Source of the DNA: Luteibacter sp.
GTDB taxonomy: Bacteria > Pseudomonadota > Gammaproteobacteria > Xanthomonadales > Rhodanobacteraceae
Assembly (NCBI RefSeq): GCF_009912395.1
Contig: NZ_WNDO01000006.1
Span: 62,001 to 126,000, forward strand
Length of the DNA: 64,000 nt
Direction: 5' to 3'
Shown here piece by piece: positions 43,863 through 53,608 of this stretch; positions within the stretch are counted from its first letter, which is position 1; each line of letters opens with the position of its first letter. Made by a program: the position numbers and the translations under genes. The notes beneath the pieces are model-generated. The model had not been told where the DNA came from. It searched no databases and was given only the letters and a program-made list of their open reading frames with translations.

Positions 43863-46661
43863 TTACTTTTCGACCCCTGATGATCGACTTGCTTCGGTGC
43901 ACGAAACGTGACGTGCCGCCCGCAAGGCCTTGAGTCCGAACACCGGGGCAGTGGAGGTCAGGGATAGCGTCACAACGTGGCATGGGCCATAGCGAACCAT
44001 GGCCTCCCTATGCAGGCGATCGAGCATTTCATATCCATTCCGATCATGCATGGCAATGGTCGCCACGGCCACGTTCCTTCGGTTCATGAGCGCCATCGGA
44101 TCGGTATCCAGCGATTTTCGATCGATGATATCAAGGCGATAAAGCTTCAATGCCTCCTGCGCCTTGGTTATCGCGCATGGGTAGTCGCCTGCTTCAAGGC
44201 ATATCGCCGACCGAATCTGGGAAATCCTGTATGCGGTGAAGGCGGTGGATATGTGTCCGTTCTCCATGTCTCTCGACGTTTTTTCAGCAGCCGCCACGTC
44301 GCTATCCAGAAGCTGCTTTTCAGCGATGGAGGCAAAATAGAATTGTTCGCCGCTAGGCCCGAGGTCCCTTGTCTGAATTTGCGATAGGTTCGCTAGAAGG
44401 CTATCGGCTTCCTGGTCTTGCCCGCTGATGCGAAGACATTCCACAAGAACAAATGTCGCTATCAATGCATCGGGATTATGCGGTCCGTACAAAGCGGCGT
44501 AATGATCTCTATAGTAGCGTGCGTAAGGCACGGCGTCAGAGAACTTGCCCTGCCGTATGAGCATTTCGATGTAGAGAGCAAGTGCGTAAGTGCGAGGATT
44601 TCTTTCCCCCATCGACAGCAAGGACCATCCGCTTAGCAGCGGCTGAAGAATGGCGACGGGCTGGCTTAGCTCTCCTCTGAATCGAAGAATTTCCGCCTGT
44701 AAGACTCGGAGCCTTATGGCCGTGACCGAATGGGGCAGGCCACGCAGCGCGTAGCGGGCGTTCACCTCATCGAGTGCGGACTGGGCCGCATCCATATTCT
44801 TGGAGAGCAGGAAATTCTCGACAACCTGAACGAATGCGTCTTCCTCCATGGGAGACGGTTTGGACTGTAGAAGAAGGCGCTGAGCCTGCAGGGTTTTCTG
44901 ATCGACTTGTTCAGGCCCATACTCCTGTATGTTGCCTTTGATGGCGGCCGATAACAGGATGGACTTCGCTTTCAGCAACGCCTTGACAGGAGCGTCTATG
45001 GATAGCTTGTCGGTTAGGGCGGATGCTTCCTGCGTCATTCCGTCGGCCTCCGCCAGGTTGCCGTAGCCTGTCAGGTGATCCGCCATACCCAGCAGCGCTA
45101 TCACCCGTTCATAACTGACGGGCGGCGCTGTTTCTATCGCCTTGTGAAACTGGATCGCCGCTTGCTCAGATAGTCCCATCGCATCGTAGGAAGCGCCAAA
45201 AACGGAGAATATCTGGCTCTTGGCCGACGCGGCCAGATATTGATCTTCCTCGACATGCTTGATCCCGGTGTCGATCGCCTTGCGAACCATGAAATTGGGG
45301 TCGCCGATCGTTCCCGCATCATTTTGTACGAGCAGGCTGAGAAACAAGTTGTTGACTTGTCGAGCGGTATCCCTTTCCTTGTCTATGCCCGCATGAAGCC
45401 GGTTCTCCTGCCACAAGGACAGGCTCAGAAGGAGCAAGAGGAGAAAGGTGGAGAGTATCGGCCACCGGGTACGCTTCATGAGCAGCCGCATGCGATAGGC
45501 CCAGTCATGCGACTTTATGCTGATCGGTTGCGTGTCCAGCCACCGTTTCAGGTCGGTTACCAATTGATCGACCGAGGTGTATCGATCTTCGGGGCGCTCT
45601 TTGAGGCACTTTCCCATGATGTCGTCGAGATCGCCGGCAAGCTGGCGCACCATTTTTCTTCGTCCGCTGCTCCAGCCCAGTCGCTCTTTTGCCGTAAGCT
45701 CGGCCGCAAAACGACTCATCTGGCCTGGTTGATACGCGGGCGCCGATGAACGTCGTCGCATCGACTCACGTGTCGAGTCCGTCGGAAAGGCATGGCTTCC
45801 GCAAAGCAGGAGATGAAGCAGTAATCCGATGGAGTAGATGTCCGTCGAGGTACTCAGTGGAGAAGACTGGAACTGCTCAGGTGCGGCGAAGCTGGGTGTC
45901 AAGAGGTCGTCCTGATCGACGGCGCTACCTCCTGTGGCATCGATGATCGAAGAAAGACCAAAATCCAGCAGCTTGACCGCACCATTCTTGCTCACAAGGA
46001 CATTGGATGGTTTGATGTCCCTATGAATGACAAGCTGGCTGTGGGCATATCGGACAGCATCCAGTACGTCGAAGAACATGCGTATCCTGGATCGGACATT
46101 GAGACGTTCCCTGGTGCACCATTCATCGATTTGAAGGCCATCGACAAGCTCCATGGCATACCATGGGATCGTTCCGTCCTCTACGCCCCCATCCAGTAGC
46201 GTGGCGATATGCGGATGGCTAAGGCGTGCGAGTGTCTGGCGCTCTTCGATGATTTTCTGGAATAGCTTTTCATCGTTGGCATCGATACGCACAACCTTGA
46301 TCGCACAGGTTTGTTCGAAGTTTCCGTCCACCCGCTTGCCACGATAAACCAGCCCCATCCCGCCGTAGCCAATGAGCTCGCCAATTTTCCACGACCCGAA
46401 GCGGCGCCCCATCAGGCTGCCCACGGTGTAGTCGTGCTGGCTGGGCGGCAGGTAGAGCGCAGGCGCGGGGCGATCGATGGCATGGCTGGGGCGCTCGGCA
46501 GCCGCTAGAAGCTTGCCGATGAGGTAGGCGAGTTTCGGGTTGTCCCTTTGCAGCGCATACAGGCGCGCTTTTCGTTCATCCTCGGGGAGGTCGAGAAGCT
46601 CATCAAATAGGTCGAGGGCCTGCGAGGCCATCGAATCGTCCTGAGGCGGATGAGTGCTCAT
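43863..46661 (-). CDS. Membrane Ser/Thr kinase with periplasmic TPR-like sensor
   Basis: 932 residues. The cytoplasmic kinase domain (about 88-390) has the glycine loop IGYGGMGLVY, Lys122 in AIKVV, the catalytic HRDIKPSN (213-220), LDFG (Asp233) and the PSFAAPEQF activation segment, all intact. A membrane helix at about 420-437 (ILSTFLLLLLLSLSLW) leads to about 490 periplasmic residues with TPR-like helical pairs. This is the PknS layout: an outside sensor signalling to the cognate ECF sigma factor encoded next. The signal and regulon are unknown. Confidence 0.9.
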   Translation of the reverse strand: MSTHPPQDDSMASQALDLFDELLDLPEDERKARLYALQRDNPKLAYLIGKLLAAAERPSHAIDRPAPALYLPPSQHDYTVGSLMGRRFGSWKIGELIGYGGMGLVYRGKRVDGNFEQTCAIKVVRIDANDEKLFQKIIEERQTLARLSHPHIATLLDGGVEDGTIPWYAMELVDGLQIDEWCTRERLNVRSRIRMFFDVLDAVRYAHSQLVIHRDIKPSNVLVSKNGAVKLLDFGLSSIIDATGGSAVDQDDLLTPSFAAPEQFQSSPLSTSTDIYSIGLLLHLLLCGSHAFPTDSTRESMRRRSSAPAYQPGQMSRFAAELTAKERLGWSSGRRKMVRQLAGDLDDIMGKCLKERPEDRYTSVDQLVTDLKRWLDTQPISIKSHDWAYRMRLLMKRTRWPILSTFLLLLLLSLSLWQENRLHAGIDKERDTARQVNNLFLSLLVQNDAGTIGDPNFMVRKAIDTGIKHVEEDQYLAASAKSQIFSVFGASYDAMGLSEQAAIQFHKAIETAPPVSYERVIALLGMADHLTGYGNLAEADGMTQEASALTDKLSIDAPVKALLKAKSILLSAAIKGNIQEYGPEQVDQKTLQAQRLLLQSKPSPMEEDAFVQVVENFLLSKNMDAAQSALDEVNARYALRGLPHSVTAIRLRVLQAEILRFRGELSQPVAILQPLLSGWSLLSMGERNPRTYALALYIEMLIRQGKFSDAVPYARYYRDHYAALYGPHNPDALIATFVLVECLRISGQDQEADSLLANLSQIQTRDLGPSGEQFYFASIAEKQLLDSDVAAAEKTSRDMENGHISTAFTAYRISQIRSAICLEAGDYPCAITKAQEALKLYRLDIIDRKSLDTDPMALMNRRNVAVATIAMHDRNGYEMLDRLHREAMVRYGPCHVVTLSLTSTAPVFGLKALRAARHVSCTEASRSSGVEK

Positions 46662-46883
46662 GGCGCGGCCCTGGATAGACTAGGATCGATGCACGCAGGC
46701 AGGGAATGGGCGATTGCATGTGGACCACAACCGGGCTTCCGTCGTTGGATCATAGGGTGGTCGCTGAGAGGTGAAAAGAGGGCGAGATGCGATGTCGACA
46801 GCGTGGGCGGATAGCCGCTCTCTCGCCCGTTTCCGGTCTATCCGGCGAGGTACTGGGCTCCAGTGGGCATCCCGGGCCGTTGT

Positions 46884-47783
46884 TCAGGCACCGGGAGGCT
46901 TCCCGACGATGCGTTCCATGACGTGGCCCAGGGGCGATGGCCGCCCTATCAGATAGCCCTGCGCAGCGTCCGCGCCAATCCGTTGCGCCATGTCGAATTC
47001 GGACGCACGCTCGATGCCTTCCAGGGTGACCGTCGAACCGACGCCGTGTATGAGATCCACCAGCGCGCAAACGATCGTCTCGGCGCGATGATCCTCGCTG
47101 CTTCGGTGAACCAGGCTCCGGTCGATCTTGATGGCGTCGAACGGTATATGCCTTACCAGTTCCAGTGAGTTGAAGCCCGAGCCGAAGTCATCCATGGCCA
47201 GCATGAATCCGAGGTCCTTGATCGTCGTGGCGTTGAGGACGGTGGCCGCGAGATCGGACGGCGGTGTGTGTTCGACGGCCTCGAATACAAGGCATCGTGT
47301 CGGTATGCCTCGCTTGGACATGGCCTCGGCCATGGATTGTACGTTGTTGCGAGACGCCAGCCAGTTCCATGGAGCGTTGACGCTGACGCAGATGTCGCTG
47401 TGCCCTTGGGCGCGCATCAGGGAAAGCGCGTCCATGGCGTGCGTCATCATGTGATCCGTGAACGCATCTATGAGTCCCATGCGTTCGATCGACGACAGGA
47501 AGTGACCCGGTGTCACGATGCCATGAACGGGGTGGCTCCATCGACTAAGCGCTTCGAGTGTGTATATGCGACCGTTTGAAGTGCTTACGATGGGCTGAAA
47601 CCATGCCTCGAATCCCGAGTGCTCGATGGCGGATCGTACGTCGACCTTCCATAGGTCGGATGGAATAACTCCGTCATCAAAGGCGGAGCCGTGGCCATGC
47701 ATGAGCTTCTCCTGCGGTGCTGTCGAACCTTGTGTCTTATGGAATGCGATGGCCTGGACACCGAAGCGCTCATCCATGAGCAA
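46884..47783 (-). CDS. EAL-domain cyclic-di-GMP phosphodiesterase
   Basis: 299 residues. An unassigned 45-residue leader precedes a full EAL domain: TLEALSRW (EAL), CVSVNAPW (Asn), LVFEAVEHT (Glu), MDDFGSGFNSLEL (Asp-Asp), IKIDRSLV (Lys), TLEGIER (Glu) and AQGYLIGRP (Gln). Catalytic residues appear present, so hydrolysis of c-di-GMP is likely. There is no membrane helix. The TTG at 47783 has AGGA 7 nt upstream and is preferred to the ATG at 47777. It is divergent from the large adhesin gene, whose display it might influence. Confidence 0.88.
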   Translation of the reverse strand: MLMDERFGVQAIAFHKTQGSTAPQEKLMHGHGSAFDDGVIPSDLWKVDVRSAIEHSGFEAWFQPIVSTSNGRIYTLEALSRWSHPVHGIVTPGHFLSSIERMGLIDAFTDHMMTHAMDALSLMRAQGHSDICVSVNAPWNWLASRNNVQSMAEAMSKRGIPTRCLVFEAVEHTPPSDLAATVLNATTIKDLGFMLAMDDFGSGFNSLELVRHIPFDAIKIDRSLVHRSSEDHRAETIVCALVDLIHGVGSTVTLEGIERASEFDMAQRIGADAAQGYLIGRPSPLGHVMERIVGKPPGA

Positions 47784-48169
47784 GAAACGGTCCTTCGGTG
47801 TGCAACATCTCGCGACGTAGCGCGGGGTGCGAATGGCAAGGGAAACACCCCGAAAAGCCCGCGGAGGATCGGGCCAACGTGTCCTGCTCTTACGGCAGGT
47901 TCTCTTCTAATGCGGAAAGCGGAGGCGGAACCCGACACGACGGGTTTTGTCGGCTCGGCGGCAGCTCGCGTCACGTGAAGGCCTTCCAGGCATCTCAGTA
48001 GGACGAGGCGTGTCGGGTTTCGGCCCCGTCTTACGCATCTCCATATAGCGACGATCACGGTATCGGTGCGATGCCAATTGATTGGGCTTTTTCGATCCCA
48101 ACCAGCCTGTTGAAGCCATATGAAGCGGAAAAAAACCACCCTCGCCATGCTGACGTCCTGGAATTGCCT
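47784..48169. other. 386-bp divergent region between EAL gene and adhesin
   Basis: No gene is supported. GGAACCCGACACG (47927-47939) and CGTGTCGGGTTTC (48009-48021) form a long-range inverted repeat of about 12 bp around 69 bp. The last 110 bp before the adhesin are AT-richer and may hold its promoter. A c-di-GMP riboswitch was looked for and not seen. Confidence 0.4.
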
Positions 48170-51100
48170 ATGAACAGGATCTTCCGAAAGGTCTGGAGTA
48201 CCTCATTGCGCGCACTGGTCGTGACCTCGGAGCTGGCCTCCCGGCGGGGCAAGGCAGACACCGATTCGAGCGCTCGATCGGTTCAGCCAAAGATCGCAAC
48301 ACGCGCCCTGGGTCTGGCTGCGTTGCTCGCGGCATCGCTATGCGGAATGGACGCGCATGCTGCGACTTATCCGCCTAGTTTTGCTTGCAACCAGGGTGGT
48401 ACCGACACAGGCCCGGACGGTGTGGTGCGGACGCCGGCAGGTAACCCCGTAGATGGTTCCGGCTGGTGGTCGAATATCCTTGGTTGCAGCGCTTCAGGCA
48501 ACAAGGCGAATGCCGTAATGGCCCTGGGTACGTATGCAAATGCCTCGAGCACGGGGGCTATGGCGATGGGCTTCGGGGCAAATGCAGGGAATGGGACGGC
48601 ATTTGGAGCTTGGGGAGCACTGGCCGTTGGTATGGACGCATCGGCGACGGGGTTGCGATCCGTTTCCATCGGTACGTTCAGCATGTCCAACGGCGCAGGA
48701 AGCGTAGCCATTGGGGGTAGCGATACCGATCCGAATAGCACCGTAGGTGCCGGTACGCTGGGCGCAAGGGCGTTGGCGGATAAATCGGTTGCGTTGGGTA
48801 GCAGGGCGTTCGTCGACACGACGGCCCCCTCGGGCGTGGCGATCGGCGCCTCCGCTTCGGTGGCCACGGACAGCAGCATTGCTATCGGTGCGAACGCCCT
48901 GGTCGGGGCTTCACAGGGTGGTTCGCTGACTGTTCGTCGTACGGACGGCCTTGGCTGGCCCAGCAGCAATTCAACGGTTGTGAACTACTCGATGGCTATC
49001 GGCTATGGCGCCCAATCGACGGGGGCGTCGAGTGAGGCCATTGGTAGTAACAGTATCGCTAGCGGCGCTCAAAGTCTCGTCTTTGGTCACAGCGCCGTAG
49101 CCAGTGGCCAAAGCGGCCTGGCCCTGGGGCAAGCCGCCTATGCGACGGGGGCCTCGTCTATCGCGCTTGGTCGGATGGGTGTCGTGACGGGCGATCTTGC
49201 CATGGCGCTAGGAAACGTCGCCACCGCCACGGGGGTGGGCAGCGTGGCCATGGGCAACTCCGCCTATGCGAAGGGCGATCGCTCGCTGGCCTTGGGGGCG
49301 TCGGCGGCAGGCGGAGTCACGCAGGACACCACCACGAACACTCGGGCGGTCGGTACCGATTCCGTCGCCATCGGGACGACTGCTGCTGCGTTCAACGCCA
49401 ATGGCGTGGCGCTTGGCCTGAATGCCAAGGCAGGTGCCAGTGGATCCACCACCACGACCAACGATACAGCCATCGGTAACGGCGCAGCGGCGACGGGGGG
49501 TAACTCGGTCGCACTCGGTACGGGCGCGAACGCGACAGCTACCAACAGCCTGGCTCTCGGAAGCAACGCCGCGGCGACTCGTGGTGCCCAGACGGGCTAT
49601 GTCGGTTATGCGGTGGGCAGCAGCACGTCAGGCGGAGAGCTGAACGTCGCCAATAACGGCATCGGGCGTCAGGTGACCGGCGTGGCCGCTGGCAGCACCG
49701 GCACCGACGCCGTGAATGTGAGCCAGCTGAACCAGGTCGCTCAGAATGGCGCGGCGGCACTGGGCGGCGGAGCGACGCTCAATGCAACGACCGGTGTCTG
49801 GACGCTTCCGTCGTACGCGATCAACACCATCGGCTCGACGGGCGCCAACGGAGGTAGTACATCCGTCGCCAACGTAGGGGCAGCGCTTTCCGCACTGAAC
49901 AGTGACGTGGTGAATACAGCGGCGATCGCAGTGAAATACGATGCGGTGGGCGGGAATGCGATCACGCTGGGCGCGACCGGTGGCACGGGTTCGACCGGTA
50001 CGGTGAAAATCACCAACCTGACCCCGGCCGCACTCAACGCCACCAGCACCGATGCGGTGAACGGCTCGCAGCTGTATGCCACGAACCAGCAGCTCGGCAA
50101 TATCGCCGGCGGCGGTGGCATCAAGTACTTCCATGCGAACTCGACGCTATCCGACAGCACCGCAACCGATACTAACAGTGTCGCGATCGGGCCGCAAGCG
50201 GTCGCCATCAATGCCAACGATGTCGCCTTGGGCAACGGCAGCACGACGGCCGCGCCGCATGCGGGTACGACCGCGTTGTACAACGGTACCGCCGCCGGGA
50301 TCGCCAATGCCGCCAACGGCGTGATAGCGGTGGGTGGCGCAGGTACCGAGCGCCAGGTACAGAACGTCGCGGCGGGTGTTATTTCGAAGACGAGTACGGA
50401 TGCCGTCAACGGCTCACAGGTCTATTCGCTGTCGGCAGGAGCCAATCAGCTCGGCGGCACGGTCGCCAGCATCCTTGGTGGTGGCGCTGCATACGACCCG
50501 AACACGGGTAGCCTTGGCGGATTCAGCCAGCCGATCAATACGATCAGCACGGTGGGTGCCGTGGGTGCGACCACGGCCCTGAGCACGGTGGCCGGCGCGT
50601 TGAGTGCGCTCAATACTAACGTCAACAACACGGCGAACATCGCGGTGAAGTACGACAAGGTCGGAGGTAATGCGATCACGCTCGGTGCGACCGGTGGCGC
50701 AGGCGCGACCGGTACGGTGAAGATCACCAACCTGGCGCCGGCGACGCTCAACGCCACCAGCACCGATGCGGTGAACGGCTCGCAGGTCTATGCGTTGTCG
50801 GCGGGTGTGAATCAGCTCGGTAACTCGATCGCCAACACTCTCGGCGGCAGTGCGGCGTATGACCCGAATACCAGCAGCGTGGTCGGGTTCAATCAGCCGA
50901 TCAATGCGATCAGTACGGTGGGTGCCGTGGGTGCGACCACAGCCCAGGGCACGGTGGCCGGCGCGTTGAGTGCGCTCAACACCAACGTCAACAACACGGC
51001 AAACATCGCGGTGAAGTACGACAAGGTCGGAGGTAACGCGATCACGCTCGGTGCGACCGGTGGCGCAGGCGCGACCGGTACGGTGAAGATCACCAACCTG

Positions 51101-53377
51101 GCGCCGGCCGCGCTCAACGCCACCAGCACCGATGCGGTGAACGGCTCGCAGGTCTATGCGTTGTCGGCAGGTGTGAATCAACTCGGTAACTCGATCGCCA
51201 ACACTCTCGGCGGCAGTGCGTCGTATGACCCGAACACCAGCAGCGTGGTCGGATTCAATCAGCCGATCAATGCGATCAGCACGGTGGGTGCCGTGGGTGC
51301 GACCACAGCCCAGGGCACGGTGGCGGGCGCATTGAGTGCGCTCAATACCAACGTCAACAACACGACGAACATCGCGGTGAAGTACGACAAAGCCGGGGGT
51401 AACGTAATAACGCTCGGTGCGACCGGTGGCACGGGATCGATCGGTGCGGTGAAGATCACTAATCTGGCACCGGCGGCGCTTAACACCACCAGCACCGATG
51501 CGGTGAACGGTTCGCAGCTGTATGCCACGAACCAGCAGCTTGGCAATATCGCCAGCGGCGGTGGCATCAAGTACTTCCACGCCAACTCGACGCTTACCGA
51601 TAGCTCGGCGGGGGGAGTCAACAGTGTTGCCATCGGAGCGATGGCCGCCGCTACCGGCAATGCAAGCATCGCGCAGGGCTTCGATAGCCAGGCGACTGCG
51701 GACAGCTCCGTGGCGATTGGATGGAACAGCCAGGCCAACGCGATCGTATCGACGGCGCTTGGCGATGGGGCGAAAGTCACCGTGGCCAACAGTGTCGCCA
51801 TTGGCTCGAATGCCGTGGCCTCGACGGGGGCGCAAGCTGACTACGCGGCGTTCGGCCTGAATTCCAGGCAAGCATCGTTCGGTGAGGTGTCCCTCGGATC
51901 GGTCGGTGCGGAACGTAAGGTCACGAACATCGCGGCGGGTAGCGATGCGACGGATGCGGTGAACGTGGCCCAGTTGAAGGGTGCGGCATCGAGCCTGGGT
52001 AACGCCGTGGCTAGCCACCTTGGGGGTGGCGCGGCATACGATTCGACGACGGGTACGATCACCGCACCGAGCTATAGCGTGCAAGGAGCCACATTCAGCA
52101 GCGTGGGCGGCGCGCTGGATGGACTGAACACCGGATTGACCAGCATGCAGAACCAGGTCGCCAGTATCAATAATGGCGCGGGAATCAAATATTTTCATGC
52201 CAACAGTGCCGGCAATGATAGCCTCGCCACTGGCACCGATAGTGTCGCGGTAGGTCCTTCGGCGGTGTCCGCAGGCGCACATGGCGTGGCGATGGGCGAT
52301 GGTGCACAGGCCAGTCGAGATAACTCGGTGGCCCTGGGTGCCAACTCGACGACGTCCGTGGGTGCGCAGTCGAACTACACGGGCGCCTACATGGCATCCG
52401 GAAGCAGTCAATCGAACGGCGAGGTATCGGTAGGCTCTGCGGGCGCGCAAGGATCGTCGGCCACTTACCGCCAGGTGACCAACGTAGCCGATGGCTCGGG
52501 GTCCCACGATGCTGTCAACGTGCAGCAGTTGCAGGCGGGCGTAGGCAATGCCATCTCGCAGTCCAATGCCTATACGGACCAGCAGATCGGCAACGTTGTC
52601 AATAATGGAAGCAACGGTTCGTTCCGTACCAACGCCACCGGAGCGAACGGTGCGGTACCTGCTGCGGCCGGCGCCAACTCGGCGGCAGGCGGTGCTGGCG
52701 CGGTGGCATCGGCCACCAACAGCACCGCAGTCGGCAATAACGCCACTGCCACGGGCACCAACGCGATCGCGCTTGGTCAGGGCTCGGTAGCGAGGCGGGA
52801 CAATACGGTTTCGGTGGGTGATGTTGGCAAGGAACGGCAGGTCGCCAATGTCGCCGCAGGCACGCAGGGCACCGATGCGGTCAACGTCAATCAGCTCAAC
52901 ACGATGAAGGCGGGTGGAGTGCGCTACGACCAGAATGCCGATGGCAGCGTAAACGCCAGCAGCGTCACCCTTAATCCAGGCAGCTCGCCCGCTACCGTAC
53001 ACAACGTGGCGGCGAGAACGGCGACGACGGATGCGGTCAACGTAGGTCAGCTCAGCAGTAGCATCAACCAGGTGCAGAACTGGTCCAAGAGCTACACCGA
53101 CCAGCGCTTCGAAACGGTGAACAGGGACCTCAACAGGGTCGGCAACCGGGCCAATGCCGGTGTCGCTTCCGCGATGGCCATGGCGAGCCTGCCGCAGGCA
53201 TATCAACCCAACCAGAATGCGGCGGCGGTATCGATGGGTAGCTTCCACGGAGAAACCGGCATCGCCATTGGCGTGTCGACCATCACGGAGAGCGGTCGCT
53301 ACATACTCAAACTCAATGCCACGACCAACACCCGCGGCGATGCTGGCGTGGGTGTGGGGGCCGCGATGGTCTGGTGA
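48170..53377 (+). CDS. Trimeric autotransporter adhesin (YadA-like)
   Basis: 1735 residues. The ESPR-type extended signal (MNRIFRKVWSTSLRALVV) is followed by a normal signal core (LGLAALLAASLCGMDAHA). The passenger has many head repeats (SVAIGxxA, SVALGxxA; residues 100-550), neck motifs (TDAVNVSQLNQV, TDAVNGSQVYAL), three nearly identical 122-residue stalk units (744-1109), then further heads and necks. The C-terminal YadA anchor (FHGETGIAIGVSTITESGRY ... GVGVGAAMVW) forms the trimeric barrel. The ATG at 48170 is chosen for the ESPR; an upstream open frame is not signal-like. It probably mediates surface or host adhesion and biofilm. Confidence 0.95.
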   Translation: MNRIFRKVWSTSLRALVVTSELASRRGKADTDSSARSVQPKIATRALGLAALLAASLCGMDAHAATYPPSFACNQGGTDTGPDGVVRTPAGNPVDGSGWWSNILGCSASGNKANAVMALGTYANASSTGAMAMGFGANAGNGTAFGAWGALAVGMDASATGLRSVSIGTFSMSNGAGSVAIGGSDTDPNSTVGAGTLGARALADKSVALGSRAFVDTTAPSGVAIGASASVATDSSIAIGANALVGASQGGSLTVRRTDGLGWPSSNSTVVNYSMAIGYGAQSTGASSEAIGSNSIASGAQSLVFGHSAVASGQSGLALGQAAYATGASSIALGRMGVVTGDLAMALGNVATATGVGSVAMGNSAYAKGDRSLALGASAAGGVTQDTTTNTRAVGTDSVAIGTTAAAFNANGVALGLNAKAGASGSTTTTNDTAIGNGAAATGGNSVALGTGANATATNSLALGSNAAATRGAQTGYVGYAVGSSTSGGELNVANNGIGRQVTGVAAGSTGTDAVNVSQLNQVAQNGAAALGGGATLNATTGVWTLPSYAINTIGSTGANGGSTSVANVGAALSALNSDVVNTAAIAVKYDAVGGNAITLGATGGTGSTGTVKITNLTPAALNATSTDAVNGSQLYATNQQLGNIAGGGGIKYFHANSTLSDSTATDTNSVAIGPQAVAINANDVALGNGSTTAAPHAGTTALYNGTAAGIANAANGVIAVGGAGTERQVQNVAAGVISKTSTDAVNGSQVYSLSAGANQLGGTVASILGGGAAYDPNTGSLGGFSQPINTISTVGAVGATTALSTVAGALSALNTNVNNTANIAVKYDKVGGNAITLGATGGAGATGTVKITNLAPATLNATSTDAVNGSQVYALSAGVNQLGNSIANTLGGSAAYDPNTSSVVGFNQPINAISTVGAVGATTAQGTVAGALSALNTNVNNTANIAVKYDKVGGNAITLGATGGAGATGTVKITNLAPAALNATSTDAVNGSQVYALSAGVNQLGNSIANTLGGSASYDPNTSSVVGFNQPINAISTVGAVGATTAQGTVAGALSALNTNVNNTTNIAVKYDKAGGNVITLGATGGTGSIGAVKITNLAPAALNTTSTDAVNGSQLYATNQQLGNIASGGGIKYFHANSTLTDSSAGGVNSVAIGAMAAATGNASIAQGFDSQATADSSVAIGWNSQANAIVSTALGDGAKVTVANSVAIGSNAVASTGAQADYAAFGLNSRQASFGEVSLGSVGAERKVTNIAAGSDATDAVNVAQLKGAASSLGNAVASHLGGGAAYDSTTGTITAPSYSVQGATFSSVGGALDGLNTGLTSMQNQVASINNGAGIKYFHANSAGNDSLATGTDSVAVGPSAVSAGAHGVAMGDGAQASRDNSVALGANSTTSVGAQSNYTGAYMASGSSQSNGEVSVGSAGAQGSSATYRQVTNVADGSGSHDAVNVQQLQAGVGNAISQSNAYTDQQIGNVVNNGSNGSFRTNATGANGAVPAAAGANSAAGGAGAVASATNSTAVGNNATATGTNAIALGQGSVARRDNTVSVGDVGKERQVANVAAGTQGTDAVNVNQLNTMKAGGVRYDQNADGSVNASSVTLNPGSSPATVHNVAARTATTDAVNVGQLSSSINQVQNWSKSYTDQRFETVNRDLNRVGNRANAGVASAMAMASLPQAYQPNQNAAAVSMGSFHGETGIAIGVSTITESGRYILKLNATTNTRGDAGVGVGAAMVW
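50399..51496 (+). repeat. Three tandem 366-bp repeats in the adhesin stalk
   Basis: Units begin at 50399, 50765 and 51131. Units two and three are almost identical; the first is diverged in its first 130 bp. The period is a multiple of 3, so copy-number change keeps frame and alters stalk length by 122 residues. Confidence 0.9.
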
Positions 53378-53392
53378 GCCGTCTTCGCGATA

Positions 53393-53420
53393 CATCCCCC
53401 CAGCGTGGCCGGGGGGGATG
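53393..53420 (+). terminator. G/C hairpin after the adhesin gene
   Basis: CATCCCCCC (53393-53401) pairs with GGGGGGATG (53412-53420) just 16 bp after the adhesin stop. There is no T-run. Confidence 0.6.
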
Positions 53421-53485
53421 CCGATGGTCGTGGGGATCAACGCGACGAACCTCGCACTGCATCCGCGCCGGCTTCAATGCGGTCC
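53414..53485 (-). pseudogene. Remnant of a csbD locus
   Basis: On the minus strand this piece ends in codons for ADAVRGSSR-stop, identical to the C-terminus of csbD at 56819. The flanking DNA (GGGGATGCCGATGG; GCGACGAACC) also matches csbD's 3' flank. The other side (GCGCCGGCTTCA) matches the DNA beside the PAS-LuxR stop (57118-57129). It reads as a duplicate whose central csbD part was deleted. Confidence 0.5.
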
Positions 53486-53586
53486 GGGGCGAAGTTCATA
53501 GGACTTCCGCTTTCGGCCGCGCTCATCAGTAGCGGCGCTCATAGCGAGCACCGGGTCATGACTTTTCTCCCATTGCCGCCTTAACT

Positions 53587-53601
53587 CTACATATGTTGTA
53601 G
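53587..53601. promoter_or_regulatory. CTACA-N5-TGTAG dyad before padR-like gene
   Basis: The 15-bp CTACATATGTTGTAG lies 8 bp before the PadR-like start codon. It is a candidate self-operator, since PadR proteins bind short AT-rich dyads in their own promoters. Confidence 0.5.
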
Positions 53602-53608
53602 TTGTGCC

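Noticed and set aside
47784-48169. Cyclic-di-GMP riboswitch before the adhesin, suggested by the EAL gene beside it
   Set aside because: No GEMM core blocks (GCAAAG.. or the tetraloop-receptor pattern) could be found on either strand.
48071-48169. Longer adhesin start at 48071
   Set aside because: The added residues are not signal-like, and the ESPR signal starts at 48170.
50399-51496. CRISPR array
   Set aside because: Repeats are 366 bp, in-frame and coding; no short direct repeats with unique spacers occur anywhere in the window.
50414-53440. Long antisense open frame (1008 codons) opposite the adhesin
   Set aside because: Mirror of a repetitive GC-rich gene; Arg/His-rich composition and no motif or start context.
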